Shown here: one piece after another, positions 15,703 to 24,502 of the stretch
Position numbering within the stretch: position 1 is the first letter of the stretch
Layout of the letters: each line of letters begins with the position of its first letter
Assembly (NCBI GenBank): GCA_036393335.1
Contig: DASWHD010000022.1
Span: 1 to 45,740 of the forward strand
From: DASWHD01 sp036393335
GTDB taxonomy: Bacteria > CG2-30-53-67 > CG2-30-70-394
Direction of reading: 5' to 3'
Length of the DNA: 45,740 nt
The notes under the pieces: model-generated
What the model was told of the DNA's origin: nothing
The model's input: only the letters and a program-made list of their open reading frames with translations
Databases searched by the model: none
Program-made: the position numbers and the translations under genes

Positions 15703-16804
15703 ACTGTTTCTGCTGATCGCTAGCCGTTGCGCTCGCTACCCACCACTGCTGCGCGAGGAGCGGATTCCACATCGCGCCGGTTGCCGACATCGCGGCGTCC
15801 GCCCCGGCGTGCAAGTGTGCGTCGACGTCCTCGGCGGCGAAGATCCCGCCCACGCCGATGATCGTCCAGCCCATCCCCAGGCGGCGGCGCAAATCCACGA
15901 GCCGCTGCACCTGGCGCAGGGCGAGGTCGCGGATCGCCCGCCCGCACACGCCGGCACGCAGGCGCGCCGCGCTCCCCAGGGCCGGCCCGCCGGCTGCGTC
16001 CCGGACCGCCATCGGGATGGTATTGATCCCCGCCACGCCCTGAACGTATGGCCCGCAGCGGCGCATCAGCTCGGCAAGACTCGCCTCCTCGACCACGTAG
16101 CCGATCTTGATGATCAGGGGGGTGGTCCCCACGGCCTCCCAGGCGCGGCGCACCACGCGTTCCGCCGCCTCTGGGCTCTGGAAGAGGCTCCCCTCGCCGC
16201 CCCGGACGTTGGGGCAGGAGAGATTGATCTCGATGGCGTGGGGCCGCACCTCTGCGGCCAAGGCAACGGCGCGGCCGAAGTCCACCGCCAGATCCCCCGC
16301 ACCGCTGGTCCCCACCACCGAGGCGATGACTACCTGACCCTGACCGATAGTCCCGAGGGCCCGCTCCAGGTCCGCCTGCCACACCGCCGGCGCCCGGGAG
16401 GGCATGCCAAAGGAGTTGGTGATGGTCACTTGCTCCGGGGTGTGGCGCTGGTCGCCGCGGGCCAGGACCACGCCGCCGATGTCCACCTCCTGGAGTGAGG
16501 CGGGGGTATCGAGATACAGGCAGTTGGGGAAGGGATGAGCCGGTCGGGCCACCGACCGCACGGTCTTGTAGGTCAACAGGTCGAAGCCGAGGCGCGCGTA
16601 GAGGGCGATCCAGGCGCTGTTCAGCAAGGGTCCCGCGGGCACCCCGAGGGGGGTGTAGACCGGGTGGCCCAGGAAGCTCGCGCATGGCTCCCCGGAGCGC
16701 TCCGGCGGCAGGGGGCCGGCGAAGGCAGGACCGGCGGTGTAATTCTCGTCGTAGCTGCGGTGGACGTCGTACGTCGGGCGCCACTCCATCGCCTGGGCGG
16801 TCAT
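15701..16804 (-). CDS. Dihydroorotate dehydrogenase-family FMN oxidoreductase
   Basis: Predicted 367-residue TIM-barrel flavoprotein. DHOD-family motifs are visible: PLGVPAGPL near 52-60, K80 in TYKT, NSFGMPS at 130-136, INLSCPN with C197 (the position of the active-site base in class 1 enzymes), IIKIG, and a C-terminal IIGVGGIF phosphate-binding turn. The Cys type argues for a soluble class 1-like enzyme, but divergence and context (downstream of ilvE and an SDR, no pyr genes) mean the substrate may not be dihydroorotate; PreA-like pyrimidine reduction is another option. The ATG at 16804 follows the SDR stop by 16 bp; an earlier in-frame ATG would overlap it. Confidence 0.75.
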   Translation of the reverse strand: MTAQAMEWRPTYDVHRSYDENYTAGPAFAGPLPPERSGEPCASFLGHPVYTPLGVPAGPLLNSAWIALYARLGFDLLTYKTVRSVARPAHPFPNCLYLDTPASLQEVDIGGVVLARGDQRHTPEQVTITNSFGMPSRAPAVWQADLERALGTIGQGQVVIASVVGTSGAGDLAVDFGRAVALAAEVRPHAIEINLSCPNVRGGEGSLFQSPEAAERVVRRAWEAVGTTPLIIKIGYVVEEASLAELMRRCGPYVQGVAGINTIPMAVRDAAGGPALGSAARLRAGVCGRAIRDLALRQVQRLVDLRRRLGMGWTIIGVGGIFAAEDVDAHLHAGADAAMSATGAMWNPLLAQQWWVASATASDQQKQ

Positions 16805-16820
16805 TGCGGAGTCGGCCCGC

Positions 16821-17522
16821 TCACGAGCGCCCATAGACCGGCACCACGGCGCCGGACACCACCCGCGCCTGGGGTCCCAAGAGGAAGGCGACGACCCCCG
16901 CCACCGCCTCCGTGCTCGGCCAGCGGTTGTGGTCCGCGTCGGGCATCGCCTGGCGGTTGGCCGGGGTGTCGAGGATGCCGGGGGCGATGGCGTTGACCGA
17001 GATGCCCTCGTCCAGCCACTCGGCGGCGAGGGAGTGGACGAGATTGGCCACCCCAGCCTTGGTGGCGGCGTATACCGCTGACCCGGCCCCCCCGGTCAGG
17101 CCGGAGCGGCTGCTCACCAGCACCACCCCGGCGCCGGCCGCCGCGCGGCGCAGATACGGGTAGGCGGCGCGCAGGGTGGCCACCGCGCTGGTGAGGTTCA
17201 TGCGCGTCATCAGCGCCAGGTCGTCGTCCGTGGCCTGGGCGAAGGGGCCTCCCACCCAGCCACCGGCCAGGCAGGCCAGGGCGTCGACCGGCCCATCGAC
17301 CTCGGCAAAGAGTCCCGCCACCGCGACCGCCTCCGTCAGCTCCACCACCCGGGTCACGATCTCCCGGTGGGCGGGCTGGGCGCGAAACCGTTCCGCGGCG
17401 GCCTCGGACTCGGCGGTGGCATAGACCCGGTAGCCGTCTGCCACCAGGCGCCGGCACACGGCCGTCCCGAGAAAACCGGTCCCTCCGGTAACCACCGCCG
17501 TGCGCTGAGATTCGGAGGCCAT
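16821..17522 (-). CDS. Short-chain dehydrogenase/reductase
   Basis: Predicted 233-residue NAD(P)-dependent oxidoreductase with a Rossmann fold. It shows the cofactor loop TGGTGFLG at 12-19, ACLAGG in place of the usual NNAG near 83-88, catalytic S138 and the Y151-x3-K155 pair (YAATK), and a C-terminal VSGAVVPVYG ending like many FabG-type enzymes. The ATG at 17522 has GGAAAGG about 6 bases upstream. It lies 68 bp after ilvE and 16 bp before the DHOD-family gene, so the three probably form one operon. The substrate cannot be told from sequence. Confidence 0.85.
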   Translation of the reverse strand: MASESQRTAVVTGGTGFLGTAVCRRLVADGYRVYATAESEAAAERFRAQPAHREIVTRVVELTEAVAVAGLFAEVDGPVDALACLAGGWVGGPFAQATDDDLALMTRMNLTSAVATLRAAYPYLRRAAAGAGVVLVSSRSGLTGGAGSAVYAATKAGVANLVHSLAAEWLDEGISVNAIAPGILDTPANRQAMPDADHNRWPSTEAVAGVVAFLLGPQARVVSGAVVPVYGRS

Positions 17523-17590
17523 GGGCGCCCTTTCCACCGGAGGCCGATCGCGGGACAACGAGCGGGTCGACCATTACCCGCCGGGGACTC

Positions 17591-18505
17591 TCAAAGAAAG
17601 GTCAGCCAGCCGTCCCGCTCCGGCACCTCGCCATGGACTGCGGCGAAGTACTGCTTTTGCAGCGCCTGGGTCACGGGGCCCGGCTTGCCGGTGCCGATGC
17701 GCCGCTCATCGACCTCGCGGATCGGCGTCAGCTCCGCCGCAGTGCCGGTGAAGAACGCCTCGTCCGCCACGTACAGCTCGTCGCGGGTGAACCGCTCCTC
17801 GCGCAGCTCATGGCCCGCCTCGCGGATCAGCTCGATGATGGTGTCGCGGGTAATGCCGTCCAGCACACTGGTCAAGGGTGTGGTCTTCACCACCTCGTCC
17901 CGGACGATGAAGACGTTCTCGCCGCTGCCTTCCGAGACGAAGCCCTCGGTGTCGAGCATCAACGCCTCGTCGAAGCCGGCGCCCTTCGCCTCGCGTTTGG
18001 CGAGGATCGAGTTGGTGTAGTAACCGCACACCTTGGCCTTGGTCATCGCCACGTTGACGTGATGGCGGGCGAAGGAAGAGATCTTCACCCGGATGCCGTT
18101 CGCCAGCCCCTCTTCACCGAGGTAGCTCCCCCACGGCCAGGCGGCGATCGCCACCACCACCGGGGCGTCCGGGGCGTAGAGCCCCATCTGGCCGGCGCCC
18201 AGGAAGACGATCGGGCGGATGTAGCACGCCGCCAGCTCGTTGGCCCGCACCGTCTCGACGATCGCCTCCGCGATGGCCGTACGGCTGTAGGGGATCTCTA
18301 TGTGACAGATATGCGCCGAGTCGAACAGTCGCCGCACGTGCTCCGCCAACCGGAAGATCGCCGAGCCGCGCGGCCCGCAGTCATAACACCGGATCCCCTC
18401 GAAGACCCCGAGGCCGTAATGCAGGGTGTGGGTCAGCACATGGGTCTGGGCCTTCTCCCACGGGACCAACGCGCCGTCGAGCCAGATGTAGGGCACGGTC
18501 TCCAT
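17591..18505 (-). CDS. ilvE: Branched-chain amino acid aminotransferase
   Basis: PLP-dependent class IV aminotransferase making the last step of leucine, isoleucine and valine synthesis. The 304-residue product has the expected length. The PLP lysine is K158 in TKAKVCGYY; HYGLGVFEGIR near 29-39, RPIVFLG near 97-103 and the C-terminal SEGSGENVF and TGTAAELTPI segments match the family. The ATG at 18505 gives the usual N-terminus METVPYIWLDG. A good sigma-70 promoter at 18534-18563 places the transcript start about 20 bases upstream. First gene of the ilvE-SDR-DHOD operon. Confidence 0.93.
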   Translation of the reverse strand: METVPYIWLDGALVPWEKAQTHVLTHTLHYGLGVFEGIRCYDCGPRGSAIFRLAEHVRRLFDSAHICHIEIPYSRTAIAEAIVETVRANELAACYIRPIVFLGAGQMGLYAPDAPVVVAIAAWPWGSYLGEEGLANGIRVKISSFARHHVNVAMTKAKVCGYYTNSILAKREAKGAGFDEALMLDTEGFVSEGSGENVFIVRDEVVKTTPLTSVLDGITRDTIIELIREAGHELREERFTRDELYVADEAFFTGTAAELTPIREVDERRIGTGKPGPVTQALQKQYFAAVHGEVPERDGWLTFL

Positions 18506-18533
18506 AAACGAGCTCTCGCACAAAGGGGCGGTG

Positions 18534-18563
18534 ACCATAGGAACCGCTCACAGGCAAAGTCAA
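18534..18563 (-). promoter_or_regulatory. Sigma-70 promoter of ilvE
   Basis: On the minus strand TTGACT (18563-18558) and TATGGT (18539-18534) are 18 bp apart, 29 bp upstream of the ilvE ATG. It falls directly after the end of the upstream SurA-like gene. Confidence 0.6.
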
Positions 18564-18586
18564 GGGAGCGGCGAGGTGTCTCGGCG

Positions 18587-19225
18587 CTACGGCAAGTGGA
18601 ACGGGATGGCCGATTCGGGCCGGCGGATCGCCGCCTTGCGCCGGAGCTCGTCAAGCAGCGCCCTGAGCCGCTCGGCCCGCGCCGACGTCAACAACGACGC
18701 GCGGATTTCCTCCTCCACTGCGAAGAACCGCTGGCCCGCGTACCGGTCTTGTTCCGCCTCGAACGCGGCACGCACCGCGGCCCGGTCGACTCGCACGAAA
18801 GGGTCCGCCCGGATGCGCCGAAAGGCGGCGATGATGGCCTCCTCCTCCAGCCAGCGCCGCACGGCGCTCGCCTCCACCGTGCCACCTTGGCCCGCTACCG
18901 ACGCCACCACGGCGTCCACCTGGCCATCGCTCACCGCTGCGGGTCCCTCGTCCTGCAGCCCGAAGCGCAGCCCTTCCGCAAGGAGGAGCTTGCGATCGAC
19001 GAGCGACTCGACGAGGTCCGCGGGAGCAACCGATGGCCGCCCCTGGATCCACCAGGCGATCACCGCATCGTAGCGGGTGATCGCCTCCTTGCCCACGACC
19101 ACCAGCACATAGTCCACCACCTCCTCCGCCCGAGGGGCAGTGCCGGACTGGAGACCGACGAGCACCACGAGCGCGGTGACCAGGGGGGAAACGAGGCGGC
19201 CCACGGCCGTCACCTTAGCGCGCAT
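18587..19225 (-). CDS. Short SurA-N-like periplasmic foldase without a PPIase domain
   Basis: Predicted 212-residue exported protein. A signal peptide (MRAKVTAVGR followed by a hydrophobic run LVSPLVTALVVLVGLQ) precedes VDYVLVVVGKEAITRYDA, which resembles the start of SurA (VDxIVAVVNDxVI). The rest is helical and charged, as in the SurA chaperone module, with the paired segments LVESLVDRKLLLAEG and RAAVRAAFEAEQDRYAG. No parvulin (PPIase) domain is present, so it may be a chaperone only. The ATG at 19225 starts the signal peptide; the longer frame to 19405 would run through the hemL promoter. It is divergent from hemL. Confidence 0.7.
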   Translation of the reverse strand: MRAKVTAVGRLVSPLVTALVVLVGLQSGTAPRAEEVVDYVLVVVGKEAITRYDAVIAWWIQGRPSVAPADLVESLVDRKLLLAEGLRFGLQDEGPAAVSDGQVDAVVASVAGQGGTVEASAVRRWLEEEAIIAAFRRIRADPFVRVDRAAVRAAFEAEQDRYAGQRFFAVEEEIRASLLTSARAERLRALLDELRRKAAIRRPESAIPFHLP

Positions 19226-19347
19226 TTCCCCCGCTGTCTCCGACCCGCCACCGCACCGACGGTGCCCCTTCGATCCCTTGTCAGCACCGCGGGTTAAGGA
19301 TCGCCGACACCACGGCCAGGAGACGCCCGAGGGCGTGGCACGGCGGT

Positions 19348-19375
19348 TTGACAGCCCCTCCCGCCCCTGCATAAC
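19348..19375 (+). promoter_or_regulatory. Sigma-70 promoter of hemL
   Basis: Consensus TTGACA at 19348-19353 and CATAAC at 19370-19375 are 16 bp apart, 32 bp upstream of the hemL ATG. Confidence 0.62.
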
Positions 19376-19407
19376 CTCCGGCCCCGCTTCCGGCCCTATC
19401 CACACGC

Positions 19408-20697
19408 ATGATCAGCACCCGTTCAGACCGCCTGTTCGACAAGAGCCGCAAGTTGATCCCGGGCGGGGTCAACTCGCCGGTGCGGGCCATGTCGGCGGTG
19501 CACCGCAATCCGCTGTTCATCGAGCGTGCCAAGGGGGCACGCATCCATGACGTCGACGGCAATGCCTTTATCGATTACATCGGCTCGTGGGGGCCGATGA
19601 TCGTCGGCCACGCCCACGACGAGGTGATTGATGCGATCCGCCGCGCCGCCAGCTATGGCACCAGTTTCGGCGCCCCTACCGCGGCCGAATATACCCTGGC
19701 GGAGATGGTGTGCGAGGCAGTGCCGAGCATCGAGATGGTGCGGCTGGTGAACTCCGGGACCGAGGCGACGATGAGCGCCCTGCGCCTCGCCCGCGCCGCT
19801 ACCGGCCGCGACAAAATCCTCAAGTTCGAGGGGTGTTACCACGGCCACTTCGACGGCCTGCTGGTGGCGGCGGGCTCCGGTGCTACCACCCTCGGTATCC
19901 CCAACAGCCCCGGGGTGCCGGCGGACTTCGCCCGCAACACCCTCCTCGCCCGCTACAACGACCTCGACGACGTGCGCGTGAAGGTGGCGGCCCATCGGGA
20001 CGACCTGGCGGCGATCATCGTCGAGCCCGTGGCCGGCAACATGGGGTGCATCGCCCCGACGCCCGGTTTCCTGTCGGGCCTGCGCGACCTGTGCGACGAG
20101 CACGGCATGGTGCTGATCTTCGACGAAGTGATGAGCGGCTTTCGCGTCGCCTACGGCGGTGCCCAGGAGCGGTTCGCGATCCGGCCGGACCTCACTTGCC
20201 TGGGGAAGGTGATCGGTGGTGGGCTCCCGGTAGGCGCTTACGGCGGCAAACGGGAGCTGATGGAGAGGATCGCGCCGGCCGGGCCGGTCTACCAGGCGGG
20301 CACCCTGTCCGGCAATCCCCTGGCCACCGCCGCGGGGATTGCCACTCTCAAGATCCTCAGGGAGCCCGGCACCTACGGGCGACTGGAAGAGATCTCCGAG
20401 CGCATCGCCACCGGCATCATGCAGGCGGCGTCGGACGCCGGGATCGCCACCCACACCAACCAGGTGGGAGCGATGTTCTCGACCTTCTTCCAGTCCGGCC
20501 CGGTGACCAACTACGACGACGCGAAGAACAGCGATACCGAGCAGTTCGCGCGCTTCTGGAACGCCATGCTCGCCCACGGGGTACTCTTGCCACCGTCGCA
20601 GTTCGAGGCGGTCTTCCCGGGCCTCGCCCATGACGACGAGTGCATCGAGATCACCATCAACGCCGCCAACGCCGCCTTTGCCGAGCTGGGGGAGTGA
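19408..20697 (+). CDS. hemL: Glutamate-1-semialdehyde 2,1-aminomutase
   Basis: PLP/PMP enzyme that converts glutamate-1-semialdehyde to 5-aminolevulinate, indicating the C5 (glutamyl-tRNA) route to heme and B12. The 429-residue product fits the family length. Typical segments are KLIPGGVNSPVRA (15-27), RLVNSGTEATMSALRLAR (112-129), the FDEVMSGFR cofactor region (238-246) and the PLP lysine K267 in CLGKVIGGGLPVGAYGG. The ATG at 19408 is 32 bp downstream of a consensus-like promoter. No other heme gene lies beside it. Confidence 0.96.
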   Translation: MISTRSDRLFDKSRKLIPGGVNSPVRAMSAVHRNPLFIERAKGARIHDVDGNAFIDYIGSWGPMIVGHAHDEVIDAIRRAASYGTSFGAPTAAEYTLAEMVCEAVPSIEMVRLVNSGTEATMSALRLARAATGRDKILKFEGCYHGHFDGLLVAAGSGATTLGIPNSPGVPADFARNTLLARYNDLDDVRVKVAAHRDDLAAIIVEPVAGNMGCIAPTPGFLSGLRDLCDEHGMVLIFDEVMSGFRVAYGGAQERFAIRPDLTCLGKVIGGGLPVGAYGGKRELMERIAPAGPVYQAGTLSGNPLATAAGIATLKILREPGTYGRLEEISERIATGIMQAASDAGIATHTNQVGAMFSTFFQSGPVTNYDDAKNSDTEQFARFWNAMLAHGVLLPPSQFEAVFPGLAHDDECIEITINAANAAFAELGE

Positions 20698-20809
20698 ACC
20701 CGAGGGGATCGTCGTATTTCCGGTTGACCCCACGCCCAGGTGGTGGATTACTGGCGCCAGGCGGGCGTTACTCTGAGTTCCCTCCCCAGCTCCAGCTCCC
20801 CAGGCCACC

Positions 20810-22291
20810 ATGAAGATCCTCCTCATCCAGCCGTACTACCGGCCCGACTACCACAACCAGTTCCTGTGGCTGAACGAGCCCCTCGCCCTCGAGTACGTGG
20901 GTGCCGGGGTGCGCGATCGCCATCCCGTCGCAATGGTCGACATGCGCTTCGATCGCGATCTGGAGGGGTGGCTCACCCGCGAGCGTCCCGACGTGGTGGC
21001 GATCACCGGCTACACCATCGACGCCCCGGCCATGCACGACATCCTGGGGCGGGTGAAGCGGTGGAATCCTACGGCCATCACCGTGGTCGGCGGCCACCAC
21101 GCCACGGTCATCCCCGAGGACTTCTTAGAGGGGACCACCGACTACATCGTCCTCGGCGAGGGGGTCCACACCTTCGCCGAGCTGATCGAGAGCCTTGATC
21201 ACGGTGGCGACGTCACCGCCATCCCCGGCCTTGCCCTCCCACGCGGAGACCACGTGGAGCGCACTGGGCCGCGCGCCTACACCGATCTCGACGCCCTGCC
21301 CTTCCCGTTCCGGGAGCTGAACCGGCCGTGGCGCGACCGGTACTTCTCCGCCTACCTCAAGCCCCTGGCCTCCCTGCGCACCTCCATCGGCTGCCCGTCG
21401 CGATGCAACTTCTGCTCCCTGTGGCGCATGACCGAGGGCCGCTACCTGCGCCGCACCCCGGAGGCGATCATCGCGGAACTGGCCGAGCTGGAATACGCCA
21501 AGTACATCTTCTTCGTCGACGACGAGTCCCTGGCAGACGCGAAGCGTATGGAGCACCTGGCGGAGCTGATCCTGGAGCAGGGCATCCGCAAGAAGTACTT
21601 TATGTACGGCCGCGCCAAGACCATCGCCGCCTTCCCGCGCCTCATTCCCCTCTGGAAACGGGCCGGCCTGGACATGATCCTGATCGGCGTGGAGTCGTTC
21701 CGCGACGCCGAGCTGGCAGACATGAACAAGCGCACCACGGCCGCCACCAACGAGGAGGCGATCCGCATCTGCCGCGAGCACGGGGTCAACGTCAACGGCC
21801 AGTTCATCGTCAACCCCAACTACACCCGGCAGGACTTTCGCGAGCTGGCCAGGTACATACACAGGATCAAGGTCTCCCACCCCACTTACTCGGTCCTGAC
21901 GCCGCTGCCCGGCACCGACCTGTACGACGAGGAGCGCGAGCGCATCACCGTCACCGACTACAACCTCTTCGATCTCCTGCACGCGGTCACCCCGACGGCC
22001 CTGCCTCTCAAGACCTTCTATAAGGAGCTCTCCAAGCTCTACTTCAAGACCCCGTCGCCGCTCCAGACGTGGAAGAACCTCCACGACTGGCCCAAGGGCG
22101 AGCGCCTCGCCACCGTGAAGATGGTCGCGAGCCTCTTCTGGGGCGTGCGGGATTTCCACAAAGACCATGTCAGCGACGCTGGCCATCTGCACCTCATCGA
22201 GTCCCACAAGGAAGGCCCGACCGTCGAGTCCGACGATCACCACCTGCTGCCCGAAGAGGGTGCCCCCCTCCACTTCACCCTGAGCCATTGA
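20810..22291 (+). CDS. B12-binding-domain radical SAM protein
   Basis: Predicted 493-residue cytoplasmic enzyme. The N-terminal part (about 1-140) is a cobalamin-binding-type Rossmann domain (KILLIQPYY, ITGYTIDAPAMHD, VVGGHHATVIPEDFL, DYIVLGEGVHTF), without the DxHxxG motif. The radical SAM core (about 185-400) carries the [4Fe-4S] cysteines C195, C199 and C202 in GCPSRCNFC. Members methylate or rearrange unactivated carbons in hopanoids, bacteriochlorophylls or natural products; this one lacks neighbours that name its substrate. It starts 112 bp after hemL and ends with a His/Glu-rich tail. Family assignment is firm, substrate unknown. Confidence 0.88.
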   Translation: MKILLIQPYYRPDYHNQFLWLNEPLALEYVGAGVRDRHPVAMVDMRFDRDLEGWLTRERPDVVAITGYTIDAPAMHDILGRVKRWNPTAITVVGGHHATVIPEDFLEGTTDYIVLGEGVHTFAELIESLDHGGDVTAIPGLALPRGDHVERTGPRAYTDLDALPFPFRELNRPWRDRYFSAYLKPLASLRTSIGCPSRCNFCSLWRMTEGRYLRRTPEAIIAELAELEYAKYIFFVDDESLADAKRMEHLAELILEQGIRKKYFMYGRAKTIAAFPRLIPLWKRAGLDMILIGVESFRDAELADMNKRTTAATNEEAIRICREHGVNVNGQFIVNPNYTRQDFRELARYIHRIKVSHPTYSVLTPLPGTDLYDEERERITVTDYNLFDLLHAVTPTALPLKTFYKELSKLYFKTPSPLQTWKNLHDWPKGERLATVKMVASLFWGVRDFHKDHVSDAGHLHLIESHKEGPTVESDDHHLLPEEGAPLHFTLSH

Positions 22292-22717
22292 CCGTTGAAA
22301 TCAGAGACCAGTCCCCTCATTGTTACCGGGCAAGCCCGCCGCAGGGTAAGGTCGAGGGACGGTTGACCACTGGCAGGAGGCGGATGCTCCCCCGCTGCTC
22401 GGTCGCACGAGATTTCCCCACGTGCACTTCCCCATCGCCGCCGTCTAGGTGAGCCCATGGGTGCCACCGGCGGTGGCGTTTGGGATCTCGCAGATCACGT
22501 CGACGGGCGGGGTGTCCGGTTCGTTCTTCCTGTTATGCAGGGTGGTACCGGCCGTGCGTTACCTGACCACCTGGCTGCGCTGAGCCGGGACACGCGATGT
22601 GGCGGTTGCTGAAACTTTCCGTGATGCCGGCTACCCTTGCCGGCAGCGTTGGTCTTTGGAGATGGACCTGTGGTAGGCCAGGTGGCGGTGACGCCACGGG
22701 GACCCCGGGCAACCACG
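22292..22717. other. 426-bp intergenic leader before the GspA-type gene
   Basis: No gene is seen. It contains a GCCGGC-TACCCTT-GCCGGC hairpin near 22629-22647 and scattered GC-rich short palindromes. No clear promoter pair was found. A frame open from 22637 into the GspA gene lacks family-like sequence before 22718. Confidence 0.4.
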
Positions 22718-24502
22718 ATGTATAAGCGTTTCTTCGACCTTCGGGAACGGCCGTTTAAGTTGGTCCCGAACCCCGCCTTCCTCTTCCTGAGCCGCAGCCA
22801 CGAGGAGGCCCTCGCCCACCTCACTTACGCGGTCTCCGAAGGGGACGGCTTCGTGGCGATCATCGGCGAGGTGGGCACCGGCAAGACGACCCTGTGTCGG
22901 ACCTTCTTGGAGAGCCTCGATGAGCAGGTCGAAGCAGCCTTTGTCTTCAACCCCAAGCTCGACGCGATCCAGCTCCTCAAGACGATCAACGACGAGTTCG
23001 GCATCGACTCCCGCTCCGACAACACCAAGGACCTGATCGACCACCTGAACCGCTTCCTGATCGAGAAGAAGGCCCAGGGCCAGAGTGTCATCCTGGTCAT
23101 CGACGAGGCGCAGAACCTCTCCAAGGAGGTTCTGGAGCAGCTCCGCCTGCTGTCCAACTTGGAGACCACCGTCGATAAGCTGTTGCAGATCGTGCTGGTG
23201 GGCCAACCGGAGCTGGGGGAGACCCTCGACGCCCACGACATGCGCCAGCTCGGCCAGCGCATCACCCTGAGCTGCTGGCTGGCGCCCCTGAGCTACAAAG
23301 AGACCCGGGGCTACATCCGGCACCGCATCAATGTCGCGTCGACCAAGAACGGCATCCAGTTCGACCACGGCGCCTACCGCGCCATCCACCGCTACTCCGG
23401 CGGCATCCCGCGCCTGATCAACATCGCCTGCGACCGGGCATTGCTCACCGCCTATTCGTTGAATCGCGGCCGCATCTCGCGAACCATCGCGCGCGCCGCC
23501 CTCCGGGAGCTGGCGGGAATGGGGGAGATCAAGCACCGCCAGGTCAGCACAGTGGCGCTCGGCGCGGTGGGCGCGCTGGCGGTGGCCGTCGTGGCCATGG
23601 CCGCCCTACTCTTCACGGGGCCCCTCTCCTCGCACGTCGCGACGGTCGGCACACCAGGATCGGACACCGGCAAGACCGACCACGCCGGGCCGGCTCCGGT
23701 CGCGCAGGGTCCGACGCCCGCGGTTGCGGAAAGCGCGGACGCCGCGGTCGGGATCGCCGAGGCGGCGGTCGCTCCGTCGACAGAGGAGGTGGTGACCACC
23801 CCCGACCCGGTGGCCGAGTCCCGGCGTGAGCTGGAGACGTTGCTCGCGTCCACCAGCCCGCGCGCCTCTCGCCACACCGCCCTCAAGGCGGCACTGGCCC
23901 GGTGGGGGATCGGCACGGCGCTCACCGGCTCCCTGGAGACCATCGACGACGACGTGACCTTCTTCGACCGCGGCGCCGAGAACAACGGCCTGGCGATGCG
24001 GCGCGTCGATGCCGACCTCGGCCTGATCCGGCGGCTCAACCTACCGGCGATACTCGAGCTGCACCTGCCCGACAACCCGTTGCCACGCTACCTCACCGTG
24101 GCCACCCTGGGCGAGGAAACGATCACCCTGCATGCCGGGGGCGTCGGAGGCGAAGATCGTGTGATCGTCCTGGCACAGGAGGCCCTGAGCTGGTTCTGGA
24201 ACGGTGTCGCGTATCTCCCGTGGCGCGACTTCCGCGGGATCGACGGCACCATCCCCCTGAGCGGCATGGATACCTCACTGCTGGTGCTGAAGGGATTGCT
24301 CCGCGAGATCGGCTTCGACGACGTCGGCGACACCGCCACCTATGACGACCGCACCCAGGAGAGGGTCAAGGAGATCCAGGCACAGTACGGCCTCGAGGTC
24401 GACGGGTTGGTGGGCTCCCTGACCAAGATCGCCTTGTACAACGAGGCGGCCGGCCTCGCTATCCCCCATATCACGGCGGGCAGCCGGGGGCGCGACCGGT
24501 GA
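22718..24502 (+). CDS. GspA/ExeA-type AAA ATPase with C-terminal peptidoglycan-binding domain
   Basis: Inner-membrane ATPase of the ExeA/GspA type, which with GspB helps place the type II secretin across the peptidoglycan. The 594-residue product starts with the family phrase MYKRFFDLRERPF. The ATPase domain has Walker A GEVGTGKT (50-57) and Walker B VILVIDEAQ near 125-133. One transmembrane helix (about 277-300) is followed by a Pro/Ala/Thr/Glu-rich linker, a cysteine-peptidase-like C39 fold without an evident catalytic Cys (ARWGIGTALTGSLETI), and a PG_binding_1 domain near 525-580 (YDDRTQERVKEIQAQYGLEVDG). The ATG at 22718 matches the family start. The GTG of the gspB-like gene overlaps its stop. 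Confidence 0.88.
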   Translation: MYKRFFDLRERPFKLVPNPAFLFLSRSHEEALAHLTYAVSEGDGFVAIIGEVGTGKTTLCRTFLESLDEQVEAAFVFNPKLDAIQLLKTINDEFGIDSRSDNTKDLIDHLNRFLIEKKAQGQSVILVIDEAQNLSKEVLEQLRLLSNLETTVDKLLQIVLVGQPELGETLDAHDMRQLGQRITLSCWLAPLSYKETRGYIRHRINVASTKNGIQFDHGAYRAIHRYSGGIPRLINIACDRALLTAYSLNRGRISRTIARAALRELAGMGEIKHRQVSTVALGAVGALAVAVVAMAALLFTGPLSSHVATVGTPGSDTGKTDHAGPAPVAQGPTPAVAESADAAVGIAEAAVAPSTEEVVTTPDPVAESRRELETLLASTSPRASRHTALKAALARWGIGTALTGSLETIDDDVTFFDRGAENNGLAMRRVDADLGLIRRLNLPAILELHLPDNPLPRYLTVATLGEETITLHAGGVGGEDRVIVLAQEALSWFWNGVAYLPWRDFRGIDGTIPLSGMDTSLLVLKGLLREIGFDDVGDTATYDDRTQERVKEIQAQYGLEVDGLVGSLTKIALYNEAAGLAIPHITAGSRGRDR

